Part shown: one piece after another, positions 54,119-63,600 of the stretch
Layout of the letters: the number at the start of each line of letters is the position of its first letter
Numbering within the stretch: position 1 is the stretch's first letter
NCBI GenBank assembly: GCA_000719695.1
Contig: JOHN01000020.1
Coordinates: forward strand, 1-64,000
Direction: 5' to 3'
Origin: Streptomyces sp. NRRL F-6131
GTDB lineage: Bacteria; Actinomycetota; Actinomycetes; Streptomycetales; Streptomycetaceae
DNA length: 64,000 nucleotides
Notes under the pieces: generated by a model
The model's database searches: none
Told to the model about the DNA's origin: nothing
Seen by the model: only the letters and a program-made list of their open reading frames with translations
Made by a program: the position numbers and the translations under genes

Positions 54119-57100
54119 GCACCACCACCACCACCGGAACCGTCCGCGCCACCACCGGCCCGGACGCCGAACCCGCCCGCCACGAGCGGCTGCTGGACGC
54201 CGGGGCCATCCTCGCGCCGGGCACCCTCCCCGGGGCCGGCACCCCCGACAGCGGCGCCGACGTCCTCACCGCCCGCAGCTACGCCCACCCCGCCCTCGAC
54301 GGCCGCCGCGTCGTCCGGCTGGTGCCCGGCGCGCTCGGCCCCGCCGAGGACCTCGCCGTGGACTTCCTCGGGCTCGTCCCCGCCGAGGAGGCGGTCGAGG
54401 TCGGCCAGGTCCGCCAGGAGGCGCTCGGCTTCCCCGCCTGGGCGCTCGTCCACGACCCGGCCAACGGCCACCACGCGCTCGCCCTGGTCAAGGAGATGGA
54501 GCGGCTCGCGCGCCAGGCCAAGTCCAAGCCCGGCCACGCCAAGGACGGCTTCGACGAGCTGGCCCGCCGGCTCGGCCGCGCCGTTCCGCACTTCCTGCCC
54601 ACCTACTGCGAGCAGGTCGGCCGGATCTTCCTGGAGCAGGGCAACCAGACCTACGCGAGCAGCTTCTTCGGCAAGGCCCGCGAGGCCGAGCGCACCCACA
54701 ACCTCACCGTCGACGAGGAACGGCTGCGGGCCGTCTTCCTGGAGTTCGCCCTGGCCGGCGCGCTCACCGTCAAGGCGCTGCGCCAGTACGTGAAGGAGCT
54801 GAGCGCCCGGCTCGACCCGGAGACCGCCTGGCAGCGGTTCCGCCAGCTGTGCACCGAGCGCTCGGCCGCCGGCATGGCCCCCTACGCCGGGGTCGCCGAG
54901 GACGCCCGCGCCCTGCTCAAGGCCGCCGGCCTGGACCGCGACGAGCACGAGCGGGCCCTGCTCGCCGAGCTGCTCGCCTCACCCGCCGTCAACCGGGCGC
55001 CCGGCACCTTCTGGAAGAGCTGGCACGGCGCCGTCGTCGAGCTCGGCCGCAGCGACGCCGCCGTCCGGGCCCGGCTGCTGGAGCTGATGCCCGACCCGGC
55101 CGGCAACGACGACCGCGACGCCCAGGACAACGCCTGGCTCGTCGTCCTCGCCGAGAGCGGCGCCGACGAACTGCTCACCGACCTGCCCGCCGAGGACGCG
55201 TCCGGCGCCGGGTCCGAGCCCGGGGCCGCCGGCGAACCGGCCGCCGCCTGGCTGCAGCGCTGGACCAACCACCTCGGCCGCGGCTGGCGCACCCGGGGCC
55301 TGAGCACCGGAACGGTCCAGCTGGCCGGCCGGATGCTCGACCGGCTGCGGGCCGAGGCCGTGCCCGTCGACCTCTTCACCGGCGTGCGCCGCAGCGCCAC
55401 CCAGCTCGAACTCCTCGACCTGCTGCTCGCCGAGGGCGTCCCGGTGGCCGACCCGGCCGAGGGCCACTCCTTCGTCCTCCAGGACTGGGTCGCCGCCTCC
55501 GACACCGACGGCCGCACCCTCACCGCGCTCGCCGCCGACCCCCGCTTCCGGCCCGCGCTGCGCGCCGCCGTCCCCGCCGTCTGGGACACCGTCGACAGCC
55601 GGGGCCTCGCCGCCCGGCCGGTGCTGCGCGAGCTCTTCGTCGAATGGTCCGACGCCCGCGCCGACGAGCTGACCGCCGCCCGCGGCCTGGAGAGCGCGGC
55701 CGCGCTCCTGCGCGACCTGAGCGCGCGCCGCACCGGCATCCGCGACGAGAACCCGGCCGCCGCCCAGCGGATCGCCGGCCTCGACGTGGCCGCCCTGCTC
55801 GCCCGCACCCTGCGCGGCGGCATCCTCGACGAACTCGGCTGGCCCGCCCTGGAGGAGGCGCTCACCCGGCTCGGCGTCGAGTCCGGCGACACCCCCGGCC
55901 TCGGCAGCGGCCGCAACCTCCCCGAAGGGCTGATGCTGGAGGAGGCCTGGCCGTACCTGGTGCTCGCCCGCGGCCACCAGGTCGTGGTGGCCGGACCGCA
56001 GGGCATCGTGCTCGAACACACCCTGCGCATCCCCGACAAGCTGGGGAGCTGGCAGCGGCCGCGCCTGCGCTTCGTCGACGGCGAACTGCTGGTCGCCTGG
56101 TCCCACGAGGGCAAGCAGCGCGCCTACTGGTCCGGCCGGCCCGCCGAGACCTTCGACCTCGGCGGCGAGACCATCGCCCGCTACTACGGCAGCGGCGACG
56201 ACATCGACACGCCGACCCTCCCGCTGCCCGGCGGAGGTCGCACCGGCGGCCACCGCCCGCTGCACGTCGGCGACACCACGATGCCCGGCCAGAACCACGT
56301 CCTCGGCGACGGCACCGGCCACTGGACGGCCCGCTGGGCCCGCGGCGGCCCCGTCATGGAGGAACTCGACGCCGCCACCGGCACCCTGGGCCGCGCCTCC
56401 GAGCCGCCGCGGATCGCCGCCGGCGCCGCGGCGGGCCGCCTCGACGTCGGCCGCACCCGGCTGCTGCCGCTCCAGCCCGGCCTGGAGACCACCCCGCTCG
56501 GCACCGACGGCACCGTCCTCGGCAACTGGGTCCGGGTCGACGGGCCCCGCGTCACCACCGGCACCGCCGACGGCACCACGCTCGTCGTCGACAACCCCCC
56601 GAACCAGCCCCGGACGTACCCGCTCGGCCGACTCACCCTGCCCGGCGGCGGCCGCCCGGTGGTCCAGGACGGCCACCGCCACCACCTCGCCCTCGCCCTG
56701 CCCGCCGAAGGCTCCGCCACGGACGGCACCGTCACCACCGACCCGACCGGCTGCACCGCCGACCTCGAACCCGGCCACCCCGGCGGCCTCGCCGCCGCCG
56801 GCACCGCCCTCGTCCTGCCGCTCGCCCACTGGCACGCCCTGCGCCCGCGCGACGAGCACGGCTCCACCGCGCTGCGCGCCGTCACCGACGAGCAGGCCGC
56901 CCGGCTCGTCGACGCCGCCTGGCCGACCGACGCCGAACCCGTCCCCGCCGCCCAGCAGCGCTGGATCACCGTCCAGGGCGTGCGCCGCCCGGTCGTCAGC
57001 AGCGGCAAGGCCGAGGAGAAGCTCCCGCTCGACGCCGTCGCCGCCGTCGTGCCCGGCCTCACCCACCGGCTGCTGCTGGCCGGCGTCACCGGGCTCGCCC

Positions 57101-59328
57101 GCACCGCCGCCGACCTGCTCGACCGGATCGCCCGCTACCTCCCGCAGCCCGAGGACGACGCCCGCGGCACCGGCGAGTCCGACGCCCCCGCGTACGCCCA
57201 CCGCCCCGAGCACGGCACCGACTACGAACTCGGCGAGGCCGTCTCCCTGCTGCTCCCCGGCGTCGGCGGCTTCGGCCGCTCCTGGCAGCGCGGCGCCGAG
57301 TACCGCGTCCTCAACAACCTCCGGGCGGTCACCGCCGTCCTCGCCGCGCCCCCGGAGGCCGACGGCGACGGCTGGAGCACCACCCACCGGATCCGGCTGC
57401 ACGGCGACGACAACCACCACGGCTGGCTCCAGGTGCTCGGCCGGCTCGACACCCTCGCCTACGCGGCCGCCGCCCCGCTCACCTCCGCCGAGCACCGGGC
57501 CTCGCTCGCGCTGCTGCTCACCGAGCTCACCGCCGGGCCGCTCGCCGACCGCGGCGCCACCCTGCGCCGGCTCGTCCTCACCGAGCCGCTCACCGCCCCC
57601 AACGCCGACGAGGGCAAGCACGAGAAGCGGTCCGGCCAGGTCTGGCGGCACGGCGGGCGCACCGTCGTCGTCCTCGGCTGCAGCCACCACCACGACGACA
57701 AGGTGTACTGGCTCGCCGTCGACCACGACCCGAGCGGCGCCTTCGGCCCGGTCGCGCACTTCGGCACCGCCGAGGAGCACACCACCGAGGAGACCGTCGA
57801 CGCCGGGTGGATCGCCCGCTTCACCGCCCTGCTCGCCGAGCACGGCGCCATGACCCATCGCGCCGAGCGCGCCGCCGACTTCGGCGAGCGCACCGGCATC
57901 GGCGCCACCCGCTCCACCCTGCTGTTCAGCCCCACCACCGCCCTGATCCACTGGTACGGCGCACCGCTGCCCGCCGAGGCGCTCAAGGAGTACGGCCTCA
58001 AGGCCGGCGAGGCCAAGGCCGCCCGTGACTGGCTGCGCGGGCGCGAGCGGGAGGCCCTCGCCGAGGTCTGGGGCGCCCTGCTGCCCGCCGACCCGGCGGA
58101 GCTCTGGACCACCGGGCCGGACAGCGCCGCCGGCGCCGCGCACTGGACGCGGCGCCTCGGCCGGCTCGTCACCCTGCCCGACGAGGACCAGGCCGCCGTC
58201 AGCGGCACCAGCATCCGGAGCGTCGAGCAGATCCTGAACTTCGCGAGCACCCCGTGGATCGGCCGCACCACCCGTCAGCGGCTGCGCGCCTACGGGGAGG
58301 CGGGCACGGTCGGCCTGCTGCCCGACGACGCGGACGCCGTGCCGGAGTACAACAACCTCTCCGAAGCCGTCGACGCCCTGGCCTGGCTCGCCTACCGGCT
58401 GCCCTGGAACAGCCCGCTGCGCGCGCTGCTCGGCCCGGCCGTCCAGGCACTGCGCACCCGCCTGGCCGACCCGGAGCTGCTGCTCTCCTACGAGCTGCGC
58501 CGCAACAGCAAGGGCGAGCCGCTGGCCGCGGTGCTGCGCACCCGCTTCGGTCTGCCCGCCGAGGGCGGCGCCGACGCGGACGGGCTGGTCCGCTGCGGCG
58601 AGGCCCTGGTGCTGTCGCCCGGCCACGACGAGGCGGAGCAGATCTGGTGGCGCCCGGCCGGCCTGAGCGGGCCGCAGGACCAGGCGCTGGACCTGCTCGC
58701 CGGCCTGGCCGACAGCTACTGGTTCGCCAAGCAGCGGTCCGCCCTCACGGCCCTGCTGGACGGCGCCCTGGACCGGCTGGTCGCCCTGCCGGACCTCCCC
58801 GCCGCCGCCACTGCCGCCGACGGCACCGCTGACGGCACCGGGGGCGGGGCCGAGGTCGGGGCCGAGGCCGAGCTCTGGCCCCACCACCCGCTGCTCACGG
58901 TGCCGGAGCTGGTGACCGAGGTCGCCAAGGCCCACGAACTCGGCGAGGACGCCGCCGTGGTCTACCTCCAGCTGCTCGCCCTGCCCGACCCGACCGACCG
59001 CAACATCGCCCGCTGGACGGGCTGGAAGCCGGCCCGGCTCAAGAAGGCGCGCGCCGAACTCCTCGCCGCCGGACTGGTCATGGAGGCCAAGCGGGCCCGC
59101 GCCGGGCGGAGCGTCTTCCTCCCCGGGGGCTGGCAGGAGGCCAAGGCCCCCGGCCTGCCCGTCGAGACCTGGAAGGCCGCCCTCTACGATCTGCCCACCC
59201 ACCACGCCGTGCTGCCCCGGCAGGCCGTTCCCGAGCTGTTCGCCCGGGCCTGGCGGCGCGTCACCGAGGGGGACGCCCCCGGCTTCGAAGAACTCCGGAC
59301 CGGCAACCGCAGGAAGGCCCGCCGATGA
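54115..59328 (+). CDS. 1737-aa protein of unknown function in MoxR/VWA operon
   Basis: 1737 aa, soluble, no membrane span. N-terminal poly-Thr start (MSTTTTTG). Residues about 60-330 are helical, with KEMERLARQAKSKPGHAKDGFDELARRL and FLPTYCEQVGRIFLEQGNQTYASSFFGKAREAE, a TPR-like look; about 590-1000 are strand-rich repeats (for example VLARGHQVVVAGPQGIVLEHTLRIP) suggesting a propeller; the C-terminus (about 1620-1680, NIARWTGWKPARLKKARAELLAAGLV) looks like a winged helix. I do not recognise the family beyond its company. Coupled by ATGA overlaps on both sides, so made with the DUF4132 and MoxR proteins; probably a scaffold or substrate-recruiting partner (inference). Confidence 0.8.
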   Translation: MSTTTTTGTVRATTGPDAEPARHERLLDAGAILAPGTLPGAGTPDSGADVLTARSYAHPALDGRRVVRLVPGALGPAEDLAVDFLGLVPAEEAVEVGQVRQEALGFPAWALVHDPANGHHALALVKEMERLARQAKSKPGHAKDGFDELARRLGRAVPHFLPTYCEQVGRIFLEQGNQTYASSFFGKAREAERTHNLTVDEERLRAVFLEFALAGALTVKALRQYVKELSARLDPETAWQRFRQLCTERSAAGMAPYAGVAEDARALLKAAGLDRDEHERALLAELLASPAVNRAPGTFWKSWHGAVVELGRSDAAVRARLLELMPDPAGNDDRDAQDNAWLVVLAESGADELLTDLPAEDASGAGSEPGAAGEPAAAWLQRWTNHLGRGWRTRGLSTGTVQLAGRMLDRLRAEAVPVDLFTGVRRSATQLELLDLLLAEGVPVADPAEGHSFVLQDWVAASDTDGRTLTALAADPRFRPALRAAVPAVWDTVDSRGLAARPVLRELFVEWSDARADELTAARGLESAAALLRDLSARRTGIRDENPAAAQRIAGLDVAALLARTLRGGILDELGWPALEEALTRLGVESGDTPGLGSGRNLPEGLMLEEAWPYLVLARGHQVVVAGPQGIVLEHTLRIPDKLGSWQRPRLRFVDGELLVAWSHEGKQRAYWSGRPAETFDLGGETIARYYGSGDDIDTPTLPLPGGGRTGGHRPLHVGDTTMPGQNHVLGDGTGHWTARWARGGPVMEELDAATGTLGRASEPPRIAAGAAAGRLDVGRTRLLPLQPGLETTPLGTDGTVLGNWVRVDGPRVTTGTADGTTLVVDNPPNQPRTYPLGRLTLPGGGRPVVQDGHRHHLALALPAEGSATDGTVTTDPTGCTADLEPGHPGGLAAAGTALVLPLAHWHALRPRDEHGSTALRAVTDEQAARLVDAAWPTDAEPVPAAQQRWITVQGVRRPVVSSGKAEEKLPLDAVAAVVPGLTHRLLLAGVTGLARTAADLLDRIARYLPQPEDDARGTGESDAPAYAHRPEHGTDYELGEAVSLLLPGVGGFGRSWQRGAEYRVLNNLRAVTAVLAAPPEADGDGWSTTHRIRLHGDDNHHGWLQVLGRLDTLAYAAAAPLTSAEHRASLALLLTELTAGPLADRGATLRRLVLTEPLTAPNADEGKHEKRSGQVWRHGGRTVVVLGCSHHHDDKVYWLAVDHDPSGAFGPVAHFGTAEEHTTEETVDAGWIARFTALLAEHGAMTHRAERAADFGERTGIGATRSTLLFSPTTALIHWYGAPLPAEALKEYGLKAGEAKAARDWLRGREREALAEVWGALLPADPAELWTTGPDSAAGAAHWTRRLGRLVTLPDEDQAAVSGTSIRSVEQILNFASTPWIGRTTRQRLRAYGEAGTVGLLPDDADAVPEYNNLSEAVDALAWLAYRLPWNSPLRALLGPAVQALRTRLADPELLLSYELRRNSKGEPLAAVLRTRFGLPAEGGADADGLVRCGEALVLSPGHDEAEQIWWRPAGLSGPQDQALDLLAGLADSYWFAKQRSALTALLDGALDRLVALPDLPAAATAADGTADGTGGGAEVGAEAELWPHHPLLTVPELVTEVAKAHELGEDAAVVYLQLLALPDPTDRNIARWTGWKPARLKKARAELLAAGLVMEAKRARAGRSVFLPGGWQEAKAPGLPVETWKAALYDLPTHHAVLPRQAVPELFARAWRRVTEGDAPGFEELRTGNRRKARR

Positions 59329-60494
59329 CCACCACGACCACCACCGCGCCCACCGCGCCCACCACCACGACCGCCCCGGCCCGGCAGGTCGTCCCGCCGG
59401 AGGAGAAGTTCGCCGCCGAACTCGACTTCCTGGCCGCGTACGACAGCGGCCCGCGTCCGCCCGGCTGGCGGCTCACCCCGCGCGCCGTCGTCACCTTCGT
59501 GATGGGCAGCGGCGGCGAGAAGCTCAAGGCCGGCCGCAAGACCCTGTCGATCGAGCAGAAGTTCGTCGGCGAGCGGGCCCTCGTCGAACGCTGCGTCGTC
59601 ACCCTCGCCGGGGAGCGCGGACTGCTGCTCGTCGGCGAGCCCGGCACCGCCAAGTCGATGCTCTCCGAGCTCCTCGCCGCCGCGGTCTGCGGCACCAGCG
59701 CGCTCACCGTCCAGGGCACCGCCGGCACCACCGAGGACCAGCTCAAGTACGGCTGGAACTACGCCCTGCTGCTGGCCAAGGGCCCCAGCCGCGAGGCGCT
59801 GGTGCCCTCCCCGGTGCTCAGCGCCATGACCACCGGCGCGGTCGCCCGGGTCGAGGAGGTCACCCGCTGCCTCCCGGAGGTCCAGGACGCCCTGGTCTCG
59901 CTGCTCTCCGAGCGGCGGGTCGCCGTCCCCGAACTCGCCGGCACCCCGGACGGCCAGCTGCACGCCGCCCCCGGCTTCACCCTGATCGCCACCGCCAACC
60001 TGCGCGACAAGGGCGTCAGCGAGATGTCCGCCGCCCTCAAGCGACGGTTCAACTTCGAGACGGTCGGCCCGATCGGCAGCCTCGCCGCCGAGGTGGAGCT
60101 GGTCAGGCGCCAGTCCACCGCCGCCGTCGCCCGCGCCGGAGCGGCCTACGCCGTCGACGACGCCGTGCTGGAGGCCCTGGTCACGGCCTTCCGTGACCTG
60201 CGGACCGGCCGCTCCACCGAGGGCTGGGACGTCGAACGCCCGTCCACCGTGATGAGCACCGCGGAGGCCGTCTCGGTGGCCACCGCGCTCGGCGTCGGCG
60301 CCGCCTACCTGCCCGACGGGGGCGACCTGCTCGGCCGGCTCCCCGGCCAGCTCATCGGCGTGGTCCGCAAGGACGACCCCGCCGACGCCGCCCGGCTGCT
60401 CGGCTACTGGGACGGCCCGGTCCGCCGCCGCGCCGAGCAGGGCGCCGCCACCTGGCGCACCCTGTGGGACCAGCGCTCCGCCCTGGAGCACTGA
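59325..60494 (+). CDS. MoxR-family AAA ATPase (YehL-like)
   Basis: 389 aa. Poly-Thr N-terminus, then AAA core: Walker A GEPGTAKSM (about residues 104-112), Walker B-like ARVEEVTRCLPEVQDALVSLL, sensor 1 LIATANLRD and sensor 2 region ALKRRFNFE. The Walker B reads VARVEEV with two acidic residues, as in MoxR proteins. MoxR ATPases act as chaperones with VWA partners, here the next gene. ATG overlaps the upstream stop (ATGA). A 15-bp hairpin follows. Confidence 0.92.
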   Translation: MTTTTTTAPTAPTTTTAPARQVVPPEEKFAAELDFLAAYDSGPRPPGWRLTPRAVVTFVMGSGGEKLKAGRKTLSIEQKFVGERALVERCVVTLAGERGLLLVGEPGTAKSMLSELLAAAVCGTSALTVQGTAGTTEDQLKYGWNYALLLAKGPSREALVPSPVLSAMTTGAVARVEEVTRCLPEVQDALVSLLSERRVAVPELAGTPDGQLHAAPGFTLIATANLRDKGVSEMSAALKRRFNFETVGPIGSLAAEVELVRRQSTAAVARAGAAYAVDDAVLEALVTAFRDLRTGRSTEGWDVERPSTVMSTAEAVSVATALGVGAAYLPDGGDLLGRLPGQLIGVVRKDDPADAARLLGYWDGPVRRRAEQGAATWRTLWDQRSALEH

Positions 60495-60500
60495 GGCCCC

Positions 60501-60537
60501 GCCGGCCCGGCGCCCCACCCACGGGCGCCGGGCCGGC
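60501..60537 (+). terminator. Hairpin between MoxR and DUF5682-VWA genes
   Basis: Perfect 15-bp stem, GCCGGCCCGGCGCCC (60501-60515) with 60523-60537, seven-base loop, six bases after the MoxR stop. It would partly uncouple the last gene from the three overlapping ones before it. Confidence 0.7.
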
Positions 60538-60566
60538 CCCGAACCGCCCCGCGGGCCCCTTCCGTC

Positions 60567-60643
60567 CCGAACCCCCGAACTCCCGACTCCAACCCCTGAC
60601 CCCCCAACTCCCGAACTCCCCAACTCCCGAACTCCCGAACTCC
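60567..60643. repeat. Degenerate 8-bp repeat (AACTCCCG) in leader of DUF5682-VWA gene
   Basis: Run of AACTCCCG/AACTCCCC/GACCCCCC units directly upstream of the ribosome site (GAGAGGTG) of the gene starting at 60660. No G on the sense strand beyond single bases, so the mRNA leader is unstructured pyrimidine-rich RNA. Confidence 0.8.
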
Positions 60644-60659
60644 ACCGAGAGGTGAACAG

Positions 60660-63600
60660 ATGAGCAGCGCGGTGCCGCCCCGCGGGGCGGGCCCCGGCCT
60701 CGACGACCCGCGCGCGACGGTCGGGACGGAGGCGGCCCGACTGGCCGCGTCCGGCGTCGACACGCCCGGCCCCTACCTGATCGGGGTGCGCCACCACGCG
60801 CCCTCGCTCAGCGCCGTCGTGCCCGCCCTGCTCGACGCCGCCCGGCCCGAGGTGCTGCTGGTCGAGTTGCCCGCCGAGTTCCAGCCCTGGCTCGACCTGC
60901 TCGCGGACGAGGCCACCAGGGCCCCGGTCGCCCTCGCCGCCGCGCCCGCCGCCGACCGTCCGGACGACCTCGCCGACACCCTCGGTGCCGAGGCCGGCCA
61001 CGGCACCGGGCTCGCCTTCTACCCGTTCGCCGACTTCTCGCCCGAGCTCGTCGCCCTGCGCTGGGCCCGCCGCCACGGCGTCGAGACGGTCGCCTGCGAC
61101 CTGCCCCTCGCCGTGCGCGCCCGCCACGCCGACCGTGACCGCGACCGCGACCGCTCCGGCCCCGACGCTGCCCGCCCGGGCGTCGCCGACGCCCTGCGGC
61201 ACCGCCTCACCGGCCGCGACGACGACGAGGACCTCTGGGACCGCCTCGTCGAGACCGCCGCCCCCGGCTCCACCCCCGAGGCCGTCCGGCGCGCAGCTCT
61301 GCTGGTCGGCTGGGCGCTGCGCCGCGACGCCGAGGACGGCCCGGGCGTCGACCCGTACGACCTGCGGCGCGAGGCCTGGATGCGGGACCGCCTCCGGGAG
61401 GCCGGCGCCGGCGGCCGCCGGGTCGCCGCCGTCATCGGCGCCTTCCACGCCCCCGCGCTCACCCCGGCCGGGCCGGACCTCGCCCCGGCCGCCCCCGCTC
61501 CGGACCTGGTCCCGGCTCCGGCCCCCGGCCCGACCGCCGACCACGTGGTCTCCCTGATCCCCTACACCTACCCGCTGCTCGACGCCCGTTCCGGCTACCC
61601 GGCCGGGATCCGCGACCCCGAGTGGCAGCACACCGTGCTGGACGCCGGCGGCGACCCGGAGCGCCTCGCCGACGCGCTCACCACCACCGCCGTGCGGATC
61701 TGCGAGGCGCTGCGCACCCAGGACCACCCCTCCGGCCCGGCCGATGCCCGCGAGGTCGTCCGCCTCGCCGGCGACCTCGCCCGGCTGCGCGCCCTCGCGG
61801 CCCCCGGGCGCGGCGAACTGGTCGAGGCGGTGCAGACCGTCCTCGCCCAGGGCGAGCCGCTCGGCCGGGGCCGGGCGGTGGCGCGGGCGCTGGAAAAGGT
61901 CCTGGTCGGCAGCCGGACCGGTGAGCCCACACCGGCCGCCCCGCGCAGCGGCCTCGCCCCCGCCGTCGAGCAACTCCTCGCCGGCCTCGGCCTGCCCGGT
62001 CCCGGCGACGGCGCCGAACCCACCGCGCGCGAACTCCGCCTCGACCCGCTCCGTTCCTCCCTCGACCGCCGCCGCGAACTCCTCCTCCACCGGCTGACCG
62101 TCTGCGGCGTCCCCTACGCCGAACCGGTCGACACCACGGGCGCGGGCGGCACCGAGACCCTCACCACCCGCTGGCGCGTCCGCTGGACCCCGGCCGTCGC
62201 CGCGATGCTCACCGTCGCCGGCACCCGGGGCGTCACCCCGGCCCAGGCCGCCGAGGGCGCCCTGCGCGAACGGCTCCGCCGCGAGCAGCAGGCCGACGGC
62301 CCGACCGCCCGCGAGGTCCTCCGGGGCCTCTCCGAGGCCGCCGCCTGCGGCCTCCCGGCCCTCACCGGCACCCGCCTCACCCAGCTCACCGCCGTCCTCC
62401 CGGCCGACGGCACCCTCCCCGAACTCCTCGACGGCCTCGCCCTCCTGGACCGCCTCACCGCCACCCACGCAGCCCCGGCCCCGGAGCCGACCCCGGAGCC
62501 GGTCCCGAAGTCGGCACGCCCGGGGGAGGGAGATCCGTACCTCGCCGCGCTGGCGGCCGCCGGGGAGATCGTGACGGTGGCGGCGGTCCGGCAGCTGGAG
62601 GGCCTGGGCGGGTCCGACGAGGCGGACGACGCCAGGGCGCTGGTGGAGTTGGCACGGCGGGCCGACCTCTCCGGGGGTCTGCGGCTGCGCCACGCCCTGG
62701 CCGAACTCGCCGACCGCGGCAGCCCGATGGTCCGCGGTGCGGCCGGCGCGGTGCGGGTGCTGCTCCGCCACGACGAGCCGGCGCTGTTCGGCGACCGGGC
62801 CGCCTCGTGGATCGACGGGGCCACCGGCCCGGACGCCCGGCACGCCCTCGGCCGGTCGCTGGTCGGCCTGCTGACGGCCGCCGAGAGCCTGTTCTCGACC
62901 GCCCCCGAGGCGCTCGAACCGGTCCTGGAGCGGGTCGCCACCCTCCCCGACCACGCCTTCCTGGACCGGCTGCCCGCCCTGCGCGGCGGATTCGACACGC
63001 TCAGCCCGGCCGCCCGGGACCGGCTGCTGACGCTCGTCGAGGAGCGCCTGGGCACCCGCCTCGACGCGCTGCCCGAGGAGGTCGCGCCCGCGCTGCTCGC
63101 CGGCTGGTCCCGCGCCGACCTCGTCGCCCGGGCCGCCCTCGCCCGACGCGGACTCCTCCCGGGCCGCCTCCCGGCGCCCACCGACGAGGCGCCCACCGAC
63201 GAGGCGCCCGCCGTCCGGCCGCAGGACCTCGCCCCGGCCCCGGCCCCGGCCGCCACCCCGGCCCCCGCCCCCGACCCGGCCCCCACCACCTCCCACGCCC
63301 TCGGCCCGGCCGAGCGCTGGCGGCTGCTCCTCGGCCGCCCCGGCAGCGGCGGCTCCGGCGGCCGCGCCGCGCGCCTGGCGACCGCGCTCGACGAGCTGTA
63401 CGGCACGGGCCACGGCGAGGGATCCGGCCCCGGTCTGGACGGCCGGGGCGGTGCGGGCGGCAACCGCGGCGGGCGCGAGGCGCCCTACCCGGGCGTGCGC
63501 GAGTGGTTCGAGGAGCTGGCCGCCCTGTTCGGGCCGGGCATCCGCGAGGAGGTGCTGGCGGCCGCCGTGGCCCAGGGGCGCGGCGACGCCCTGGAGGCGA

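Noticed and set aside
54979..59205. 1408-aa open frame on the minus strand
   Set aside because: Antisense shadow of the 1737-aa gene; repeats of Gly/Val/Ala/Gln without any motif.
63180..63320. Separate VWA gene starting after a DUF5682 stop
   Set aside because: I read the frame from 60660 codon by codon through this region and found no stop; no ATG with ribosome site starts a new gene here, so I call a fusion.
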